From contig CAWBNG010000003.1 in NCBI GenBank assembly GCA_963790075.1, forward strand, positions 620,001 to 684,000: a stretch of DNA of 64,000 nt, read 5' to 3'. The position numbers and the translations under genes are program-made. The stretch comes from CAYOUV01 sp963790075. GTDB lineage: Bacteria; Chloroflexota; Anaerolineae; Anaerolineales; Villigracilaceae. Of this stretch, positions 8,412-17,682 are shown piece after piece. The notes under the pieces were generated by a model that was not told the origin of the DNA, did no database searches, and saw nothing but the letters and a program-made list of their open reading frames with translations. Each line of letters starts with the position of its first letter. The first letter of the stretch is position 1.

Positions 8412-8773
8412 TGGGCATGGATTTCTTCTTCCCCGATCAGAACCCCGACCTGAAGCGCCTCCCCCCCGAGCAGGTCCAGATCGAGAGCCTGAGTGCCGAG
8501 CCCTACCCGGACGGCGAGCGGGTACGCGTCAATCTGGACATCACGCCTTTCCTGGAACGCCCGCGCATCGAGGTGTTGCTGACAGATGCAGACGGGGAAG
8601 AAGTCGCCTCAGCCAGTTTTATCGAACCGATGTCTTGGAAACTCGAATTCACGCTGCACATGCGTGGGGCGCAAAAGAGCGGAGACTTCAAACTGAACGC
8701 GCTGCTTTTCTACCCCGACGGCCCGCAGGCAGAGCCGGTCGAGGTGACCTTTAACATTCCATCTGGCAGCTAG
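8411..8773 (+). CDS. Conserved hypothetical beta-rich protein
   Basis: A 120-residue protein read from the ATG that overlaps the preceding TAA. It has alternating hydrophobic strands (RVRVNLDITPFLERPRIEVL, EFTLHMRGAQKSGDFKLNAL, PVEVTFNIPSG) resembling a single immunoglobulin-like domain, with no signal peptide of its own. It may once have been the C-terminal domain of the preceding lipoprotein. I do not recognise the family. A longer frame open from 8204 overlaps the lipoprotein and is not preferred. Confidence 0.55.
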   Translation: MGMDFFFPDQNPDLKRLPPEQVQIESLSAEPYPDGERVRVNLDITPFLERPRIEVLLTDADGEEVASASFIEPMSWKLEFTLHMRGAQKSGDFKLNALLFYPDGPQAEPVEVTFNIPSGS

Positions 8774-8779
8774 GATGTC

Positions 8780-9538
8780 GTGCGCAAGCCGTCCCTGAGA
8801 AGCTGGCTGTTGCTCACGCTGTTGATGGCCTGCGCACCGGCGCAGACACCACCCCCTACGCCGACGGCGACTCGCGCTCCGTCAGACACACCGTCAGCGA
8901 CCCGGACCGCGGCTCCCAGTGTCACCCCATCCGCCACACCGACCCCTGAACCGCGTTTCTGCTCGCCGCTGGCCGGACATGCGCTGGATGAGCTGCCTGA
9001 AATCGTCTCACAACCGTTCATGGCCCCGCGCCCCGGTCACGACGATGGGCATCACGGCGTGGACCTGGGCTACTGGCGTTTCAAGGACCTCGGTCCGATC
9101 ACCGGCATGCCCGTCCTGGCGGTCATGGAAGGCCAGGTGGCGGGCGTCATCCACGACCGTCCGCCTTACGGCAACATGATCGTGATCGAAACCAGCTATG
9201 CGCGCATCCCGCTTGCCTTGCGCGAGAAGGAGAAAATCATCACCGGGCAATCGCTTTACAGCCTGTATGCGCATCTCGAAACCTCCCCGGCTTTTGCGGT
9301 CGGGGACCAGGTGACCTGCGGACAGCCGCTTGGCACGGCCGGCCTGACCGGCATGACCAGCGGCCCACACTTGCACTTCGAGACCCGCTGGGGTCCGCCC
9401 GGTGAGACCTTCACAGCCATGGCCTACTACACCGCCGATGCCACACCGGAAGAGTTGGAAACCTACCAACGCTGGCGCATGAGCGGCGACTTTCACCTGT
9501 TCGACCCGATGGATTTACTCAGCCTGCCCCAGCCTTGA
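8780..9538 (+). CDS. M23-family metallopeptidase lipoprotein
   Basis: Signal and lipobox (LLTLLMAC), then a Thr/Pro-rich linker (about residues 22-58), then an LytM/M23 domain that cuts peptidoglycan cross-links. Zinc ligands are visible in HHGVDLGYW (H-x3-D) and in GPHLHFE (H-x-H); YSLYAHL is also typical. GTG at 8780 is the start because it gives the shortest complete signal peptide. It overlaps the next gene by 4 bases if that gene's early TTG is used. Extracytoplasmic, membrane-anchored. Confidence 0.88.
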   Translation: MRKPSLRSWLLLTLLMACAPAQTPPPTPTATRAPSDTPSATRTAAPSVTPSATPTPEPRFCSPLAGHALDELPEIVSQPFMAPRPGHDDGHHGVDLGYWRFKDLGPITGMPVLAVMEGQVAGVIHDRPPYGNMIVIETSYARIPLALREKEKIITGQSLYSLYAHLETSPAFAVGDQVTCGQPLGTAGLTGMTSGPHLHFETRWGPPGETFTAMAYYTADATPEELETYQRWRMSGDFHLFDPMDLLSLPQP

Positions 9539-9543
9539 TCCTT

Positions 9544-11379
9544 ATGAAAACAATCTCCTGTCGTCACTCACTGATACTGTCGCTGCTGCTCATGGCGGCT
9601 ATTTTATCCAGTTGCACACAACGCACCGCTGCGCCGTCTGCGCCCACGCACGACCCTGACCCAAAAGCCACGGCCGAAGTGAGCACTCCGGAACTGCCGG
9701 TCGTCTCGAACGGGGCTGCAGACAGGTTGGGACCCTTTTTCCTGTCGGTCCGCGAAGGACTGTTCGCGCATCTCTTCCTTTTTCGCAGCGACACCGGCCT
9801 GGTGCGCCTGACGGACGGCCAATGGGATGACATCACCCCTGCCCTCAGCCCGGACGGTACCCAGGTGGCCTTCGCCTCCCGCCGTAACGGTTACTTCAAC
9901 CTGTACCTGCTCAACTTGCAAACCGGCGAAACCCGGCGCCTGACCGACACCCTGACCTATGACGCCTCGCCCTCCTGGTCACCTGACGGCCGCTGGCTCG
10001 CGTTTGAAACCTACCTGGATGACAACCTGGAAATCGCGATCATGCCGGTGGATGGCTCCCAGCCGCCGATCCGCCTGACGGACAATCGCGGGGTCGCTGA
10101 CCATTCCCCGGCCTGGGCGCCTGAAGGCCGCATCGTCGCCTTCGTCTCCACCCGCAGCGGGGACAGCGAAATCTGGCTGGCCGACCTGGATAAGCCCGGT
10201 GACGACCGTTTCACCAACCTGAGCCGCACACCGCTGGCCTCCGACCAGCACCCGGCTTGGTCGCCGGACGGACGTTACCTGGCCTGGGGCTCGGAAACTT
10301 ATGGTCCCAGCCCGCGCGAGAACGGTGTCTACATCTGGGATTCCAACCATCCCGACCGCCCGGCCCAGCGCGCTGGCGACGGCAGCTGGCCGGCCTGGAG
10401 CCCGGATGGCAAAAGCCTCCTGGCCGGTGTCTCAGGCGCCAACCAAAATTACCTGACGGCTTTCGATTTGGACGGCACTCTGCTCCTGCTGCCATTCAAC
10501 CTGCCCGGTGAAGTACGCGGCCTGGTCTGGCCTTCGATTGCCATCCCCGATCCGCTGCCGCAAGCATTTGATAAAGCCGCCGAGCGGACCGCCACCCCGC
10601 TGTGGGCACCCGCTGTCACGCCCATCGCGGAGGGTCCGCAGGGACGCTGGGCGATCGTCAACCTGAAAGACGTCCAGGCCCCCTACCCGCGTCTGCACGA
10701 TCTGGTCGATGAAGCCTACGGCGCCCTGCGCAGCGAGGTCATCCAGGAAGCCGGCTGGGATACCCTCGCCAACCTGCAGAACGCCTTCGTGCCTTTGAGC
10801 ACACCGCTCGACCCAGGCATGGGGCAGGATTGGCTCTATACCGGGCGCGCTTTCGCCATCAACCCGATCACCCTGAGCGCCGGCTGGATGTCGGTCACGC
10901 GCCAGGATATCGGTCCGCAGACCTACTGGGGCCTGTATCTGCGTGCCCAGGCGCAGGATGGCTCGCACGGCGAGCCGCTGCACGACCTGCCCTGGGACCT
11001 GAACGCCCGGTACAACCTCGACCCCCAGGCTTACGACCAGGGAGGCCGCCTGGCCAAATCTGTCCCGATCGGCTACTGGATCGATTTCAGCACCCTGGCG
11101 GGGCAATACGGCTGGGAGCGCCTGCCAGCCCTGGCAAACTGGCGCACCTATTTCAACGGTACGCGTTTTACGGAATTTACCATGCCCAACGGCCTGGACT
11201 GGTACACAGCCATGCTAGAAATCTATCCCCCCGAAGTGCTGATCACGCCGACTATTGTCGCCAGTCCGACCATCACCCCGACGGTTACGCGCACACCGGT
11301 GCCCTGGTACACAGCCACGCAGACCTCCACCGAGACCTTTACCCCGACCCCCTACCCGACCTTTACAGCCGCCCCGTGA
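9544..11379 (+). CDS. TolB-like beta-propeller lipoprotein
   Basis: Signal peptide with lipobox (LMAAILSSC), followed by six or so PD40 propeller blades between residues ~65 and ~330: PALSPDGTQVAFASRRNG, PSWSPDGRWLAFETY, PAWAPEGRIVAFVSTRSG, PAWSPDGRYLAWGS, PAWSPDGKSLLAG. The C-terminal ~270 residues (YPRLHDLVDEAYGALR onward) form another, unrecognised domain, and the protein ends in a TPTP linker tail. Such propellers usually bind proteins or sugars at the cell surface. ATG at 9544 is preferred over an in-frame TTG at 9535. It lies between two M23 peptidases in one operon. Confidence 0.82.
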   Translation: MKTISCRHSLILSLLLMAAILSSCTQRTAAPSAPTHDPDPKATAEVSTPELPVVSNGAADRLGPFFLSVREGLFAHLFLFRSDTGLVRLTDGQWDDITPALSPDGTQVAFASRRNGYFNLYLLNLQTGETRRLTDTLTYDASPSWSPDGRWLAFETYLDDNLEIAIMPVDGSQPPIRLTDNRGVADHSPAWAPEGRIVAFVSTRSGDSEIWLADLDKPGDDRFTNLSRTPLASDQHPAWSPDGRYLAWGSETYGPSPRENGVYIWDSNHPDRPAQRAGDGSWPAWSPDGKSLLAGVSGANQNYLTAFDLDGTLLLLPFNLPGEVRGLVWPSIAIPDPLPQAFDKAAERTATPLWAPAVTPIAEGPQGRWAIVNLKDVQAPYPRLHDLVDEAYGALRSEVIQEAGWDTLANLQNAFVPLSTPLDPGMGQDWLYTGRAFAINPITLSAGWMSVTRQDIGPQTYWGLYLRAQAQDGSHGEPLHDLPWDLNARYNLDPQAYDQGGRLAKSVPIGYWIDFSTLAGQYGWERLPALANWRTYFNGTRFTEFTMPNGLDWYTAMLEIYPPEVLITPTIVASPTITPTVTRTPVPWYTATQTSTETFTPTPYPTFTAAP

Positions 11380-12440
11380 AAAGTCGATTTCTGCTTGCCT
11401 CGATTCTCATCCTAATCCTGACCGCCTGCAAGTCCCCGGCCCTGTCGGCATTCGAACCGACTCCGGTAATCAGCCAGAATCAGGACTGCAGCGGAGCGGA
11501 CTGCGCCGCGACAGCTGTCCCAACCCCGGCGCCGACCCTGGCCCCGTTGCGCTTCGTGCTGCCCACCCCCGGGGCTGAACCGGTCTCCAACTGGCGGCCT
11601 CCACTGTACCCGGCACCGTGGGCGCCGTCCGCGCACGACCACTTTTACTTTGTGCGCCCGATCGCTGCTGACGAGGTCAACTGGCCGCTGGCCAGTTACC
11701 GTTATGGCGGGGTCTTCTTCGCACCCAACATCGTCCATACCGGCGTTGACATCGATGCCAGTACCGGCACCCCGATCCTGGCGGCGGCCCCTGGCACAGT
11801 GATCTGGGCCGGCTGGGGCCTGTTCAGCGGCGACCCGCGCAACACCAAAGACCCGTACGGGCAGGCGGTGGTATTGCGCCACGATTTCGGCTACCAGGGC
11901 CAGCAGTTGTTCACCGTCTACGCGCACATGTCCCACGTGGACGTCAAACCGGGTCAATGGGTCGATACCGGCGGCCAGCTCGGGCTGGTAGGCGACACGG
12001 GTGCCACCACCGGGCCGCACCTGCATTTCGAGGTGCGGGTGGGGACTTCCACCTTCTTCACCACCTACAATCCCGAACTGTGGCTGGTCCCACCCCAGGG
12101 CTGGGGTGTGCTGGTCGCGCGCGTGATGGACAACCTCGGCGCCCCCATCAGGCGTTACGAGATCACGGTACGCAACACCGACATCAAACGCACATGGTAT
12201 ATCAATACCTACGGCGGCGGGCCGGCCCATCCCGACCCGTACTACAACGAGAACATGGTGCTGAGCGACCTGCCGGCCGGCAATTACACCGTCACCATCC
12301 CTTTCGACAAGCACATCTACAATCTCGATCTACAGATCTTCCCCGGCCAGGTCAGCTACTTCACCTTCCGCGGCAAGCACGGCTACCTCACCGACCTGCC
12401 GCCCGAGCCGGGCCTGAAAGATTACACACCCGCACCCTGA
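11376..12440 (+). CDS. Second M23-family metallopeptidase lipoprotein
   Basis: A 354-residue lipoprotein (lipobox LILILTAC). The M23 domain is at about residues 115-230 with HTGVDIDA (H-x3-D), TVYAHMSHV and GPHLHFEVRVG (H-x-H). A C-terminal beta domain (IRRYEITVRNTDIKRTWYIN; NYTVTIPF) follows. The GTG start overlaps the stop of the propeller gene by 4 bases, so the two peptidases and the propeller are co-transcribed, presumably for envelope remodelling. Confidence 0.87.
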   Translation: MKSRFLLASILILILTACKSPALSAFEPTPVISQNQDCSGADCAATAVPTPAPTLAPLRFVLPTPGAEPVSNWRPPLYPAPWAPSAHDHFYFVRPIAADEVNWPLASYRYGGVFFAPNIVHTGVDIDASTGTPILAAAPGTVIWAGWGLFSGDPRNTKDPYGQAVVLRHDFGYQGQQLFTVYAHMSHVDVKPGQWVDTGGQLGLVGDTGATTGPHLHFEVRVGTSTFFTTYNPELWLVPPQGWGVLVARVMDNLGAPIRRYEITVRNTDIKRTWYINTYGGGPAHPDPYYNENMVLSDLPAGNYTVTIPFDKHIYNLDLQIFPGQVSYFTFRGKHGYLTDLPPEPGLKDYTPAP

Positions 12441-12444
12441 CCCC

Positions 12445-12472
12445 TTGACTTACTGAACATCTGTGCTATACT
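12445..12472 (+). promoter_or_regulatory. recA promoter with possible SOS-like box
   Basis: TTGACT (12445-12450) and TATACT (12467-12472) are 16 bases apart. The spacer contains GAACATCTGTGC (12455-12466), one base off the GAAC-N4-GTTC LexA box used by Gram-positive bacteria. The promoter is well supported; LexA control is only suggested. Confidence 0.6.
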
Positions 12473-12555
12473 TTTTATAATTGAAGTGAAAAAGTTCCTT
12501 GGGGTTAAACAGCCTTGGAATGCCAGTATGCGAATTTACCTTTGGAGAAGTGAGA

Positions 12556-13654
12556 ATGGCACGCAAATCCCAGCAGGATAAAAACACCAACGATGAGGCC
12601 CGCAATGCAGTGCTCGAGAAAGCCTTGGGCGATATCATCAAACGCTACGGCGAGGGCTCGATCATGCGCCTGGGTGAAGCCCACCAGATGATCACCGACG
12701 TCATCCCGACCGGGTCGCTTTCGCTCGACATCGCCCTGGGCGTGGGCGGCATCCCGCGCGGACGCATTACCGAGATCTACGGCCCTGAGTCGTCCGGCAA
12801 GACCACCATCTGCCAGCACATCGCCGCCGAGGCCCAGCACATGGGCGGCACGGTGGCTTTCATCGACATGGAGCACGCCCTCGACCCGTCTTATGCCGCC
12901 CGCTGCGGCGTGGATGTGGACAACCTGCTGGTCTCGCAACCCGATACCGGCGAGCAGGCCCTCGAGATCACCGAGACGCTGGTGCGCTCCGGCGCGGTCG
13001 AGGTGGTCATCATCGAACTCGGTGGCAGCCCTCGTCCCGCGCGCCGAACTGGAAGGCGACATGGGCGACCCGACCATGGGCGTGCACGCCCGCCTGATGT
13101 CCCAGGCGCTGCGCAAGCTCTCGGGCGCCATCAACCAGACCAAAACAGCGGTCATCTTCACCAACCAGTTGCGTCAGAAGATCGGTGTCATGTTCGGCAA
13201 CCCCGAAACCACCACCGGCGGTCAGGCGCTCAAATTCTATTCGAGCGTGCGCCTGGACGTGCGCCGCATCCAATCCATCAAGGTCGGCGCGGAAATCATC
13301 GGCAACCGCACGCGCGTGCGCGTGGTCAAGAACAAGATAGCCCCGCCTTTCCGCACCGCCGAATTCGACATTATGTACAATGAAGGCATCTCCAAGGCCG
13401 GCGACCTGCTCGACCTGTCCGCCCAACTCGAGATCGTCGATAAGCGCGGCGCGTTCTACTCGTATGGCGACGTTCGCCTGGGACAGGGTCGCGAGAACTC
13501 CAAAGAGTTCCTGCGGCAGAACCCGGACCTGGCGGAAGAGATCGAAATAATCATCCGCCAGAAAGCGCTGGGCGGTGAGCTGATGCTTCCGCTGACCGAG
13601 GACATCGGTGGCGAAGACCACGACAGCAGCCCGGCGGAGGAGGACGAAGAATAA
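12556..13654 (+). CDS. recA: RecA recombinase, frameshifted as sequenced
   Basis: RecA pairs homologous DNA and triggers LexA cleavage. Walker A GPESSGKTT, the MAW motif region and the C-terminal acidic tail (SPAEEDEE) are all present. The reading frame shifts in the Walker B motif: the sequence reads VVIIEL where VVIIDSVAALVPRAE is expected. One extra A at 13016-13017 (CGAACTC instead of CGACTC) explains this, and the second frame resumes with DSVAALVPRAELEGDMGD and continues to 13654. Without the extra base the protein would be 365 residues, normal length. Start at 12556 has GGAGAAG ahead. A sequencing or assembly error is more likely than a real recA null. Confidence 0.9.
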
Positions 13655-13684
13655 ATCCGCGCCAAAGGTTAGCTTTGCAGTAGG

Positions 13685-14254
13685 ATGGACGTGAACACAG
13701 GACTGATAAAAATTTTTCGTTTCAGCAAGGTTTGCTTCTGGCTGGCCATGAGCCTGCTCGGCCTGGCCGCCTGCGGCAGCGCCACCTCCACGCCATCCGT
13801 CGTTTACCGCCCGCCGACCGCACAGGTCCAGGCGGGCGATGCATTTAGTACGGCACTGCCCCCGCAATTCCAGCCGACCTTCCCGGCCGAGGCCGCACAA
13901 TCGAGCCAGAGCCCGCCCTGTACAGACAGCCTCAGCTTCCTTAAAGACCTGACCATCCCGGACGGCAGCCAGGTCCCGCCCGGCAGCACGATCGACAAGC
14001 GCTGGCTGGTCCTGAACAGCGGGACCTGCAACTGGGACAGCAGCTACCGCCTGAAGTTCATCAGCGGTGACCTGATCGGCGCAGCCCGCGAACAGGGGCT
14101 TTACCCGGCGCGCGCCGGGGCGCAGGTCCCGCTGCGCATCCTCTTCACCGCACCCGACCAGGCCGGGACTTACAACAGCTCCTGGCAGGCTGCCGCCCCA
14201 GACGGCACGCCCTTCGGCGACGCGGTCTTCATCGAGATCGTGGTGACGCCTTAG
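13685..14254 (+). CDS. Lipoprotein with NBR1-type Ig-like domain
   Basis: A lipoprotein signal (LLGLAAC) and a short linker precede a domain at about residues 75-189 resembling the Ig-like domain of NBR1: DLTIPDGSQVPPGSTIDKRW, LNSGTCNWDSSYRLKFISGD, and PLRILFTAPDQAGTY. In Chloroflexota this domain is common in surface lipoproteins. It starts 30 bases after recA and may be co-transcribed. Function unknown. Confidence 0.82.
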   Translation: MDVNTGLIKIFRFSKVCFWLAMSLLGLAACGSATSTPSVVYRPPTAQVQAGDAFSTALPPQFQPTFPAEAAQSSQSPPCTDSLSFLKDLTIPDGSQVPPGSTIDKRWLVLNSGTCNWDSSYRLKFISGDLIGAAREQGLYPARAGAQVPLRILFTAPDQAGTYNSSWQAAAPDGTPFGDAVFIEIVVTP

Positions 14255-14507
14255 CTGGTTGTGACGTGGGTCTCCTGACCCCGTCACTAGAGAACCACAA
14301 GTCTCCAGAATACGACAAAAAGTAACCAATCGCAAAGTAATGAGACCTTCGGTCCTGGACAGGCGCAGGTCGGGCCCTTCCCCCCTGTCGGGGACCTTCA
14401 GCAGGATGCTTCGCATATCATCCCCGAAGGGGAAAGACCACGCGCCATCTCGTCTTGATTTAAGCGCCGGCTCGGCTATACTTGGGGTAACCAAAACGGA
14501 GGCCCCA

Positions 14508-15764
14508 ATGAGAAACCCCCTGCGCAACACATTCTTGATCCTGCTCACCGCCCTGCTGCTGGCCGCGGCTTTCCCGGTCTCGGCGCAGGCCCAGGGCATC
14601 GTCTATGGCAGCGACGTCCCGGCCGGGACGCGCGTCGAGCAGGACTTGGTGCTGGTTGGACAGAACGTGACCATCGACGGTGACGTGGTCGGCAACGTCT
14701 TCATCATGGGCAACCAGGTCACGGTCAACGGCACGATCGACGGCAGCCTGATCCTGCTGGCCCAGAATGCGGTAATCCGCGGCCAGGTCACGGGGACGAC
14801 CTATACCGTCGCCTTGACGCTTGAGATGCCGGAGCAGGCAACCCTGGGCCGCGACCTGTACGCCCTGGCCGTCAGCCTGACCAGCGGGGTGCAGTCCAGC
14901 ATCCAGCGCGACCTGTATGCCGTCAGCCTGGACGCCGGCCTGAACGGGCGCGTCGGGCGCAACGTGCACACCGCCATCGGACCGATCCAGCTCTACAACG
15001 GGCTGATGCGCCTGCTGGGCTTCCCGGACCTGACCATCAAGCTGCATTTCGACTTCAACCGTCCCCCAGCTACCCCGCCAGCCGCGCCCACGAGTCTGGT
15101 CCCCCCGCGCCCGCGCCTGCGGCTGGCCGCCACCGACCCGGAGCCGGGCTTCGACTGGGCTGCCTGGTCCCTCGACCGGGCGCGCGAGTGGGTCGTGCTG
15201 TCCCTGTTCGGGCTGCTGGCCTTCTGGCTGAGGCGTCCGCGCCTGAAAGCAGCCGGCGAGCCGCTGCGCCTGCGCCCCTGGCGCACGCTGGCGGTGGGAC
15301 TGCTGGTGCTGCTGATCGCCGTCAACCTGTTCCTGCTGGCCCTCTTGCTGGTCGCGGCCGTCTTTTCGCTCGGGCTGGCGCTCAATTTCCTGGGACTGTG
15401 GCAGCTTTCGATCCTGCTGTGGGTCACGGCTTACGCATTGCTGGCCCTGGCGCTGGCCGCGCTGTGGTTCCTGATCGTCTACGGCTCGAAGATCATCGTC
15501 GTGTCCGTGCTGGCCGCCTGGCTGTCCGGGCTGGTCAAGCTGGAGAACGCCTGGCTGAAGGGACTGGCGCTGGCCGTCGGGCTGCTGCTCTACGCCCTGC
15601 TGGCCGCCGTGCCGTACATCGGCTGGGTCGTCGCCCTGCTGGCCAGCGCCGCCGGATTGGGCTCCACCTGGCTGGCCTGGCGCGCCGCACGCCAGCCGGT
15701 CATCGTTGAGGCCGCAGCCCCGGTCGAGGCCAAACCCGCCGCGCGCCGCAAGAAAGCCAAATAA
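14508..15764 (+). CDS. Bactofilin-like polymer-forming membrane protein
   Basis: 418 residues. A signal peptide (residues 1-29) is followed by a right-handed beta-helix-like region (VEQDLVLVGQNVTIDGDVVG, VFIMGNQVTVNGTIDGSLIL) as in bactofilin-type polymer-forming domains, then a linker, then five or six transmembrane helices (~235-400) and a basic tail (AARRKKAK). The N-terminal domain would be outside the cell. The start at 14508 follows GGAGG; an upstream open frame from 14340 has no ribosome site. The function of this domain pairing is not known. Confidence 0.72.
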   Translation: MRNPLRNTFLILLTALLLAAAFPVSAQAQGIVYGSDVPAGTRVEQDLVLVGQNVTIDGDVVGNVFIMGNQVTVNGTIDGSLILLAQNAVIRGQVTGTTYTVALTLEMPEQATLGRDLYALAVSLTSGVQSSIQRDLYAVSLDAGLNGRVGRNVHTAIGPIQLYNGLMRLLGFPDLTIKLHFDFNRPPATPPAAPTSLVPPRPRLRLAATDPEPGFDWAAWSLDRAREWVVLSLFGLLAFWLRRPRLKAAGEPLRLRPWRTLAVGLLVLLIAVNLFLLALLLVAAVFSLGLALNFLGLWQLSILLWVTAYALLALALAALWFLIVYGSKIIVVSVLAAWLSGLVKLENAWLKGLALAVGLLLYALLAAVPYIGWVVALLASAAGLGSTWLAWRAARQPVIVEAAAPVEAKPAARRKKAK

Positions 15765-15785
15765 GCCGGCCAGGATCTGTCACCT

Positions 15786-16409
15786 GTGAAGCTCAAACAG
15801 TACATCGACCTGCACAAAGGCGTCACCTTTCTGGCCATCCTGGCTATGATGGCTTATTACCGCCAGTGGGATAACCCCACCGCCTGGGTCTACCTGGCGC
15901 TGCACGGCACTTACGGCCAGTTGTGGGTGCTCAAGAGCCGCCTCTTCCCCGACAAGAATTGGGAACACAAGGTTAATATTTGGTACGGCGTGCTGATCGC
16001 CTGGGGCGGGCTGACGCTCTACTGGTTCCCGGCCTGGCTGGTCAACGCGCGCGGCGTAGCGGCGCCGCCCTGGCTGCCGGCCATCGCCATCAGCCTGTTC
16101 AGCTTCGGGGTCTTCTTCCACTTCGCGACCGACATGCAGAAGCACACCCACCTCAAGCTGCAGCCCGGTACGCTGATCACGGACGGGCTGTTCGCGCGCG
16201 TGCGTAACCTCAACTACTTCGGTGAATTTCTGATCTATTTTTCGTTTGCCTTGCTGGCCATCAGCTGGCTGGCTTTCATCCCGCTGGCGATCTTCATCCT
16301 CTTCTACTGGACCCCCAACATGCGCCGCAAGGACCGGTCGCTGGCACGCTACCCGGATTTCGCGGAGTACAAGCGCCGGACGAAGTGGTTCATCCCCTAT
16401 ATTTTCTAA
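15786..16409 (+). CDS. Isoprenylcysteine methyltransferase-like (DUF1295) membrane protein
   Basis: A 207-residue integral membrane protein with five or so helices. The C-terminal motif LITDGLFARVRNLNYFGEF followed by RRKDRSLARYPDFAEYKRR matches the methyltransferase or reductase domain of ICMT and DUF1295 proteins. Substrate unknown; in bacteria such enzymes act on lipids or quinone-type molecules. GTG start at 15786, 21 bases after the bactofilin-like gene. Confidence 0.75.
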   Translation: MKLKQYIDLHKGVTFLAILAMMAYYRQWDNPTAWVYLALHGTYGQLWVLKSRLFPDKNWEHKVNIWYGVLIAWGGLTLYWFPAWLVNARGVAAPPWLPAIAISLFSFGVFFHFATDMQKHTHLKLQPGTLITDGLFARVRNLNYFGEFLIYFSFALLAISWLAFIPLAIFILFYWTPNMRRKDRSLARYPDFAEYKRRTKWFIPYIF

Positions 16410-16431
16410 CCTATCATGAATGGATGTTGAG

Positions 16432-16506
16432 GTGAGCGCTTACGTGATCGTCGACATCAAAATTGCTGAAAATTTCAAACCGACTAAGATACCCCGCCCA
16501 GGATGA
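16432..16506 (+). pseudogene. N-terminal scrap of a DUF1330 protein
   Basis: The frame starting GTG at 16432 reads VSAYVIVDIKIAENFKP and then stops. MSAYVIVDI is the characteristic opening of DUF1330 proteins (about 95 residues), so this is a remnant. It is followed by a perfect hairpin (CCAGGATG..CATCCTGG, 16498-16520). The rest of the gap to 16846 holds only a TATAAT at about 16633 and no other gene. Confidence 0.5.
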
Positions 16507-16846
16507 GGGGGGCATCCTGGAACAGGGCGAGAGCATTGTACAAACGAATGGCGATCTTGTCCACAGGTACTTACCACCTGGCGGGATCGCTGCGGCGGTG
16601 CGACGGCGTTAATGAACTCGCATGGCTGTAGTGCTATAATTTTCTCATCAAATATTTAATCTTTTGCTGGATATATTTTATGGATACCATGCTGGTCATG
16701 ATTTTGCAGTTTAGGTGGATGGGTGCAGCAATGGATGCAAAAAAAAGGACATATGCAACCTATAAGCAGTTATGTGGACATCGTCCACCGAATCATTCGT
16801 TGGGCGTTACAGAAAGGGAAAGATGTTAGAGGGTTACGGAGGAAGA

Positions 16847-17629
16847 ATGACAAAAGTTAAATCGTTTTTTTGGGTCATGTTTGCGGCACTGTTAGCTCTC
16901 TCTGCCTGCAACCTGCCGACCGCCTCCTCAGTCGAGGGGACTCCATCCACCGTTCTGATGGTTAGGGTAAGCGCGGCTGCCGAATATCGCACTGGCCCCG
17001 GGCAAGAGTACAGTGTGATGGGGGTGCTCCAGCCCGGCCAGGAGGTCAAGGCGATTGGCCGCAGCCCGGATGGCAACTACTTGCTTATTCAGGATCCTGC
17101 CAATCCAGCGGCTTTGTGGTGGTTGAACAGCGGCTATGCTACATTGAGCGGCAATCCCATCGGCCTGCCGATCTCCACTTCGCCGTCCATGCCAACTTTA
17201 GTCGGTGGCTGTCCCACGCCGATCAATGGTGGTCCAACACCGGTCAGTTGTCCCACATTCGTTAGTGGTCCTGCATCGGTCGGAGGCTGTCCCACGCCGA
17301 TCAATGGCGGCCCTACGCCAGTCAGCTGTCCCACGTTCGTTGGTGATCCTGCATCGGTCGGTGGCTGTCCCACACCGATCAATGGCGGCCCTACACCAGT
17401 CAGCTGTCCCACATTCGTTAGTGGTCCCGCATCTGTCGGAGGCTGTCCCACGCCGATCAATGGCGGCCCCACACCGGTCAGTTGCCCCACAATCGTTGGC
17501 GTGCCTACATTGGTTAGTGGCCCTACATCAGTTAGGCATCCAACCTCGGTTAATCATCCAACCCCGGTTGATGGTCCAACCCCGGTTAGCGGTCCAACTC
17601 CGGTTAGCGGACCTACTCCCGTAAAATAA
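16847..17629 (+). CDS. SH3-like lipoprotein with Cys-Pro-Thr repeats
   Basis: A lipoprotein signal (LLALSAC) is followed by a bacterial SH3 domain (about residues 40-105; AEYRTGPGQEYSVMGVLQPGQEV). The rest is a low-complexity stalk: four copies of a 26-residue unit (GGCPTPINGGPTPVSCPT plus FVSGPASV-like spacer), each with two cysteines, then shorter GPTPVS repeats to the end. The stalk could project the SH3 domain from the membrane and cross-link through disulphides. ATG at 16847 has GGAGG ahead. Copy number of the repeat is likely to vary between strains. Confidence 0.78.
   Translation: MTKVKSFFWVMFAALLALSACNLPTASSVEGTPSTVLMVRVSAAAEYRTGPGQEYSVMGVLQPGQEVKAIGRSPDGNYLLIQDPANPAALWWLNSGYATLSGNPIGLPISTSPSMPTLVGGCPTPINGGPTPVSCPTFVSGPASVGGCPTPINGGPTPVSCPTFVGDPASVGGCPTPINGGPTPVSCPTFVSGPASVGGCPTPINGGPTPVSCPTIVGVPTLVSGPTSVRHPTSVNHPTPVDGPTPVSGPTPVSGPTPVK
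17203..17514 (+). repeat. Four tandem 78-bp repeats inside the SH3 lipoprotein gene
   Basis: Four near-identical 78-base units beginning GTCGGTGGCTGTCCCACG or GTCGGAGGCTGTCCCAC run in frame, differing mostly at silent positions. Such repeats expand and contract by slippage or recombination. Confidence 0.8.
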
Positions 17630-17682
17630 ATAGTGGGCAAGAAAGTGTTAGACGTTATAGTGAATATGCAATTGAGCAGTTC

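Noticed and set aside
10432..11106. Long minus-strand frames across the lipoprotein cluster
   Set aside because: They are complements of strongly supported plus-strand genes with signal peptides and catalytic motifs.
17134..17490. Minus-strand frame over the SH3 repeat region
   Set aside because: It is the mirror of the tandem repeats; the plus-strand protein has the signal peptide and SH3 domain.
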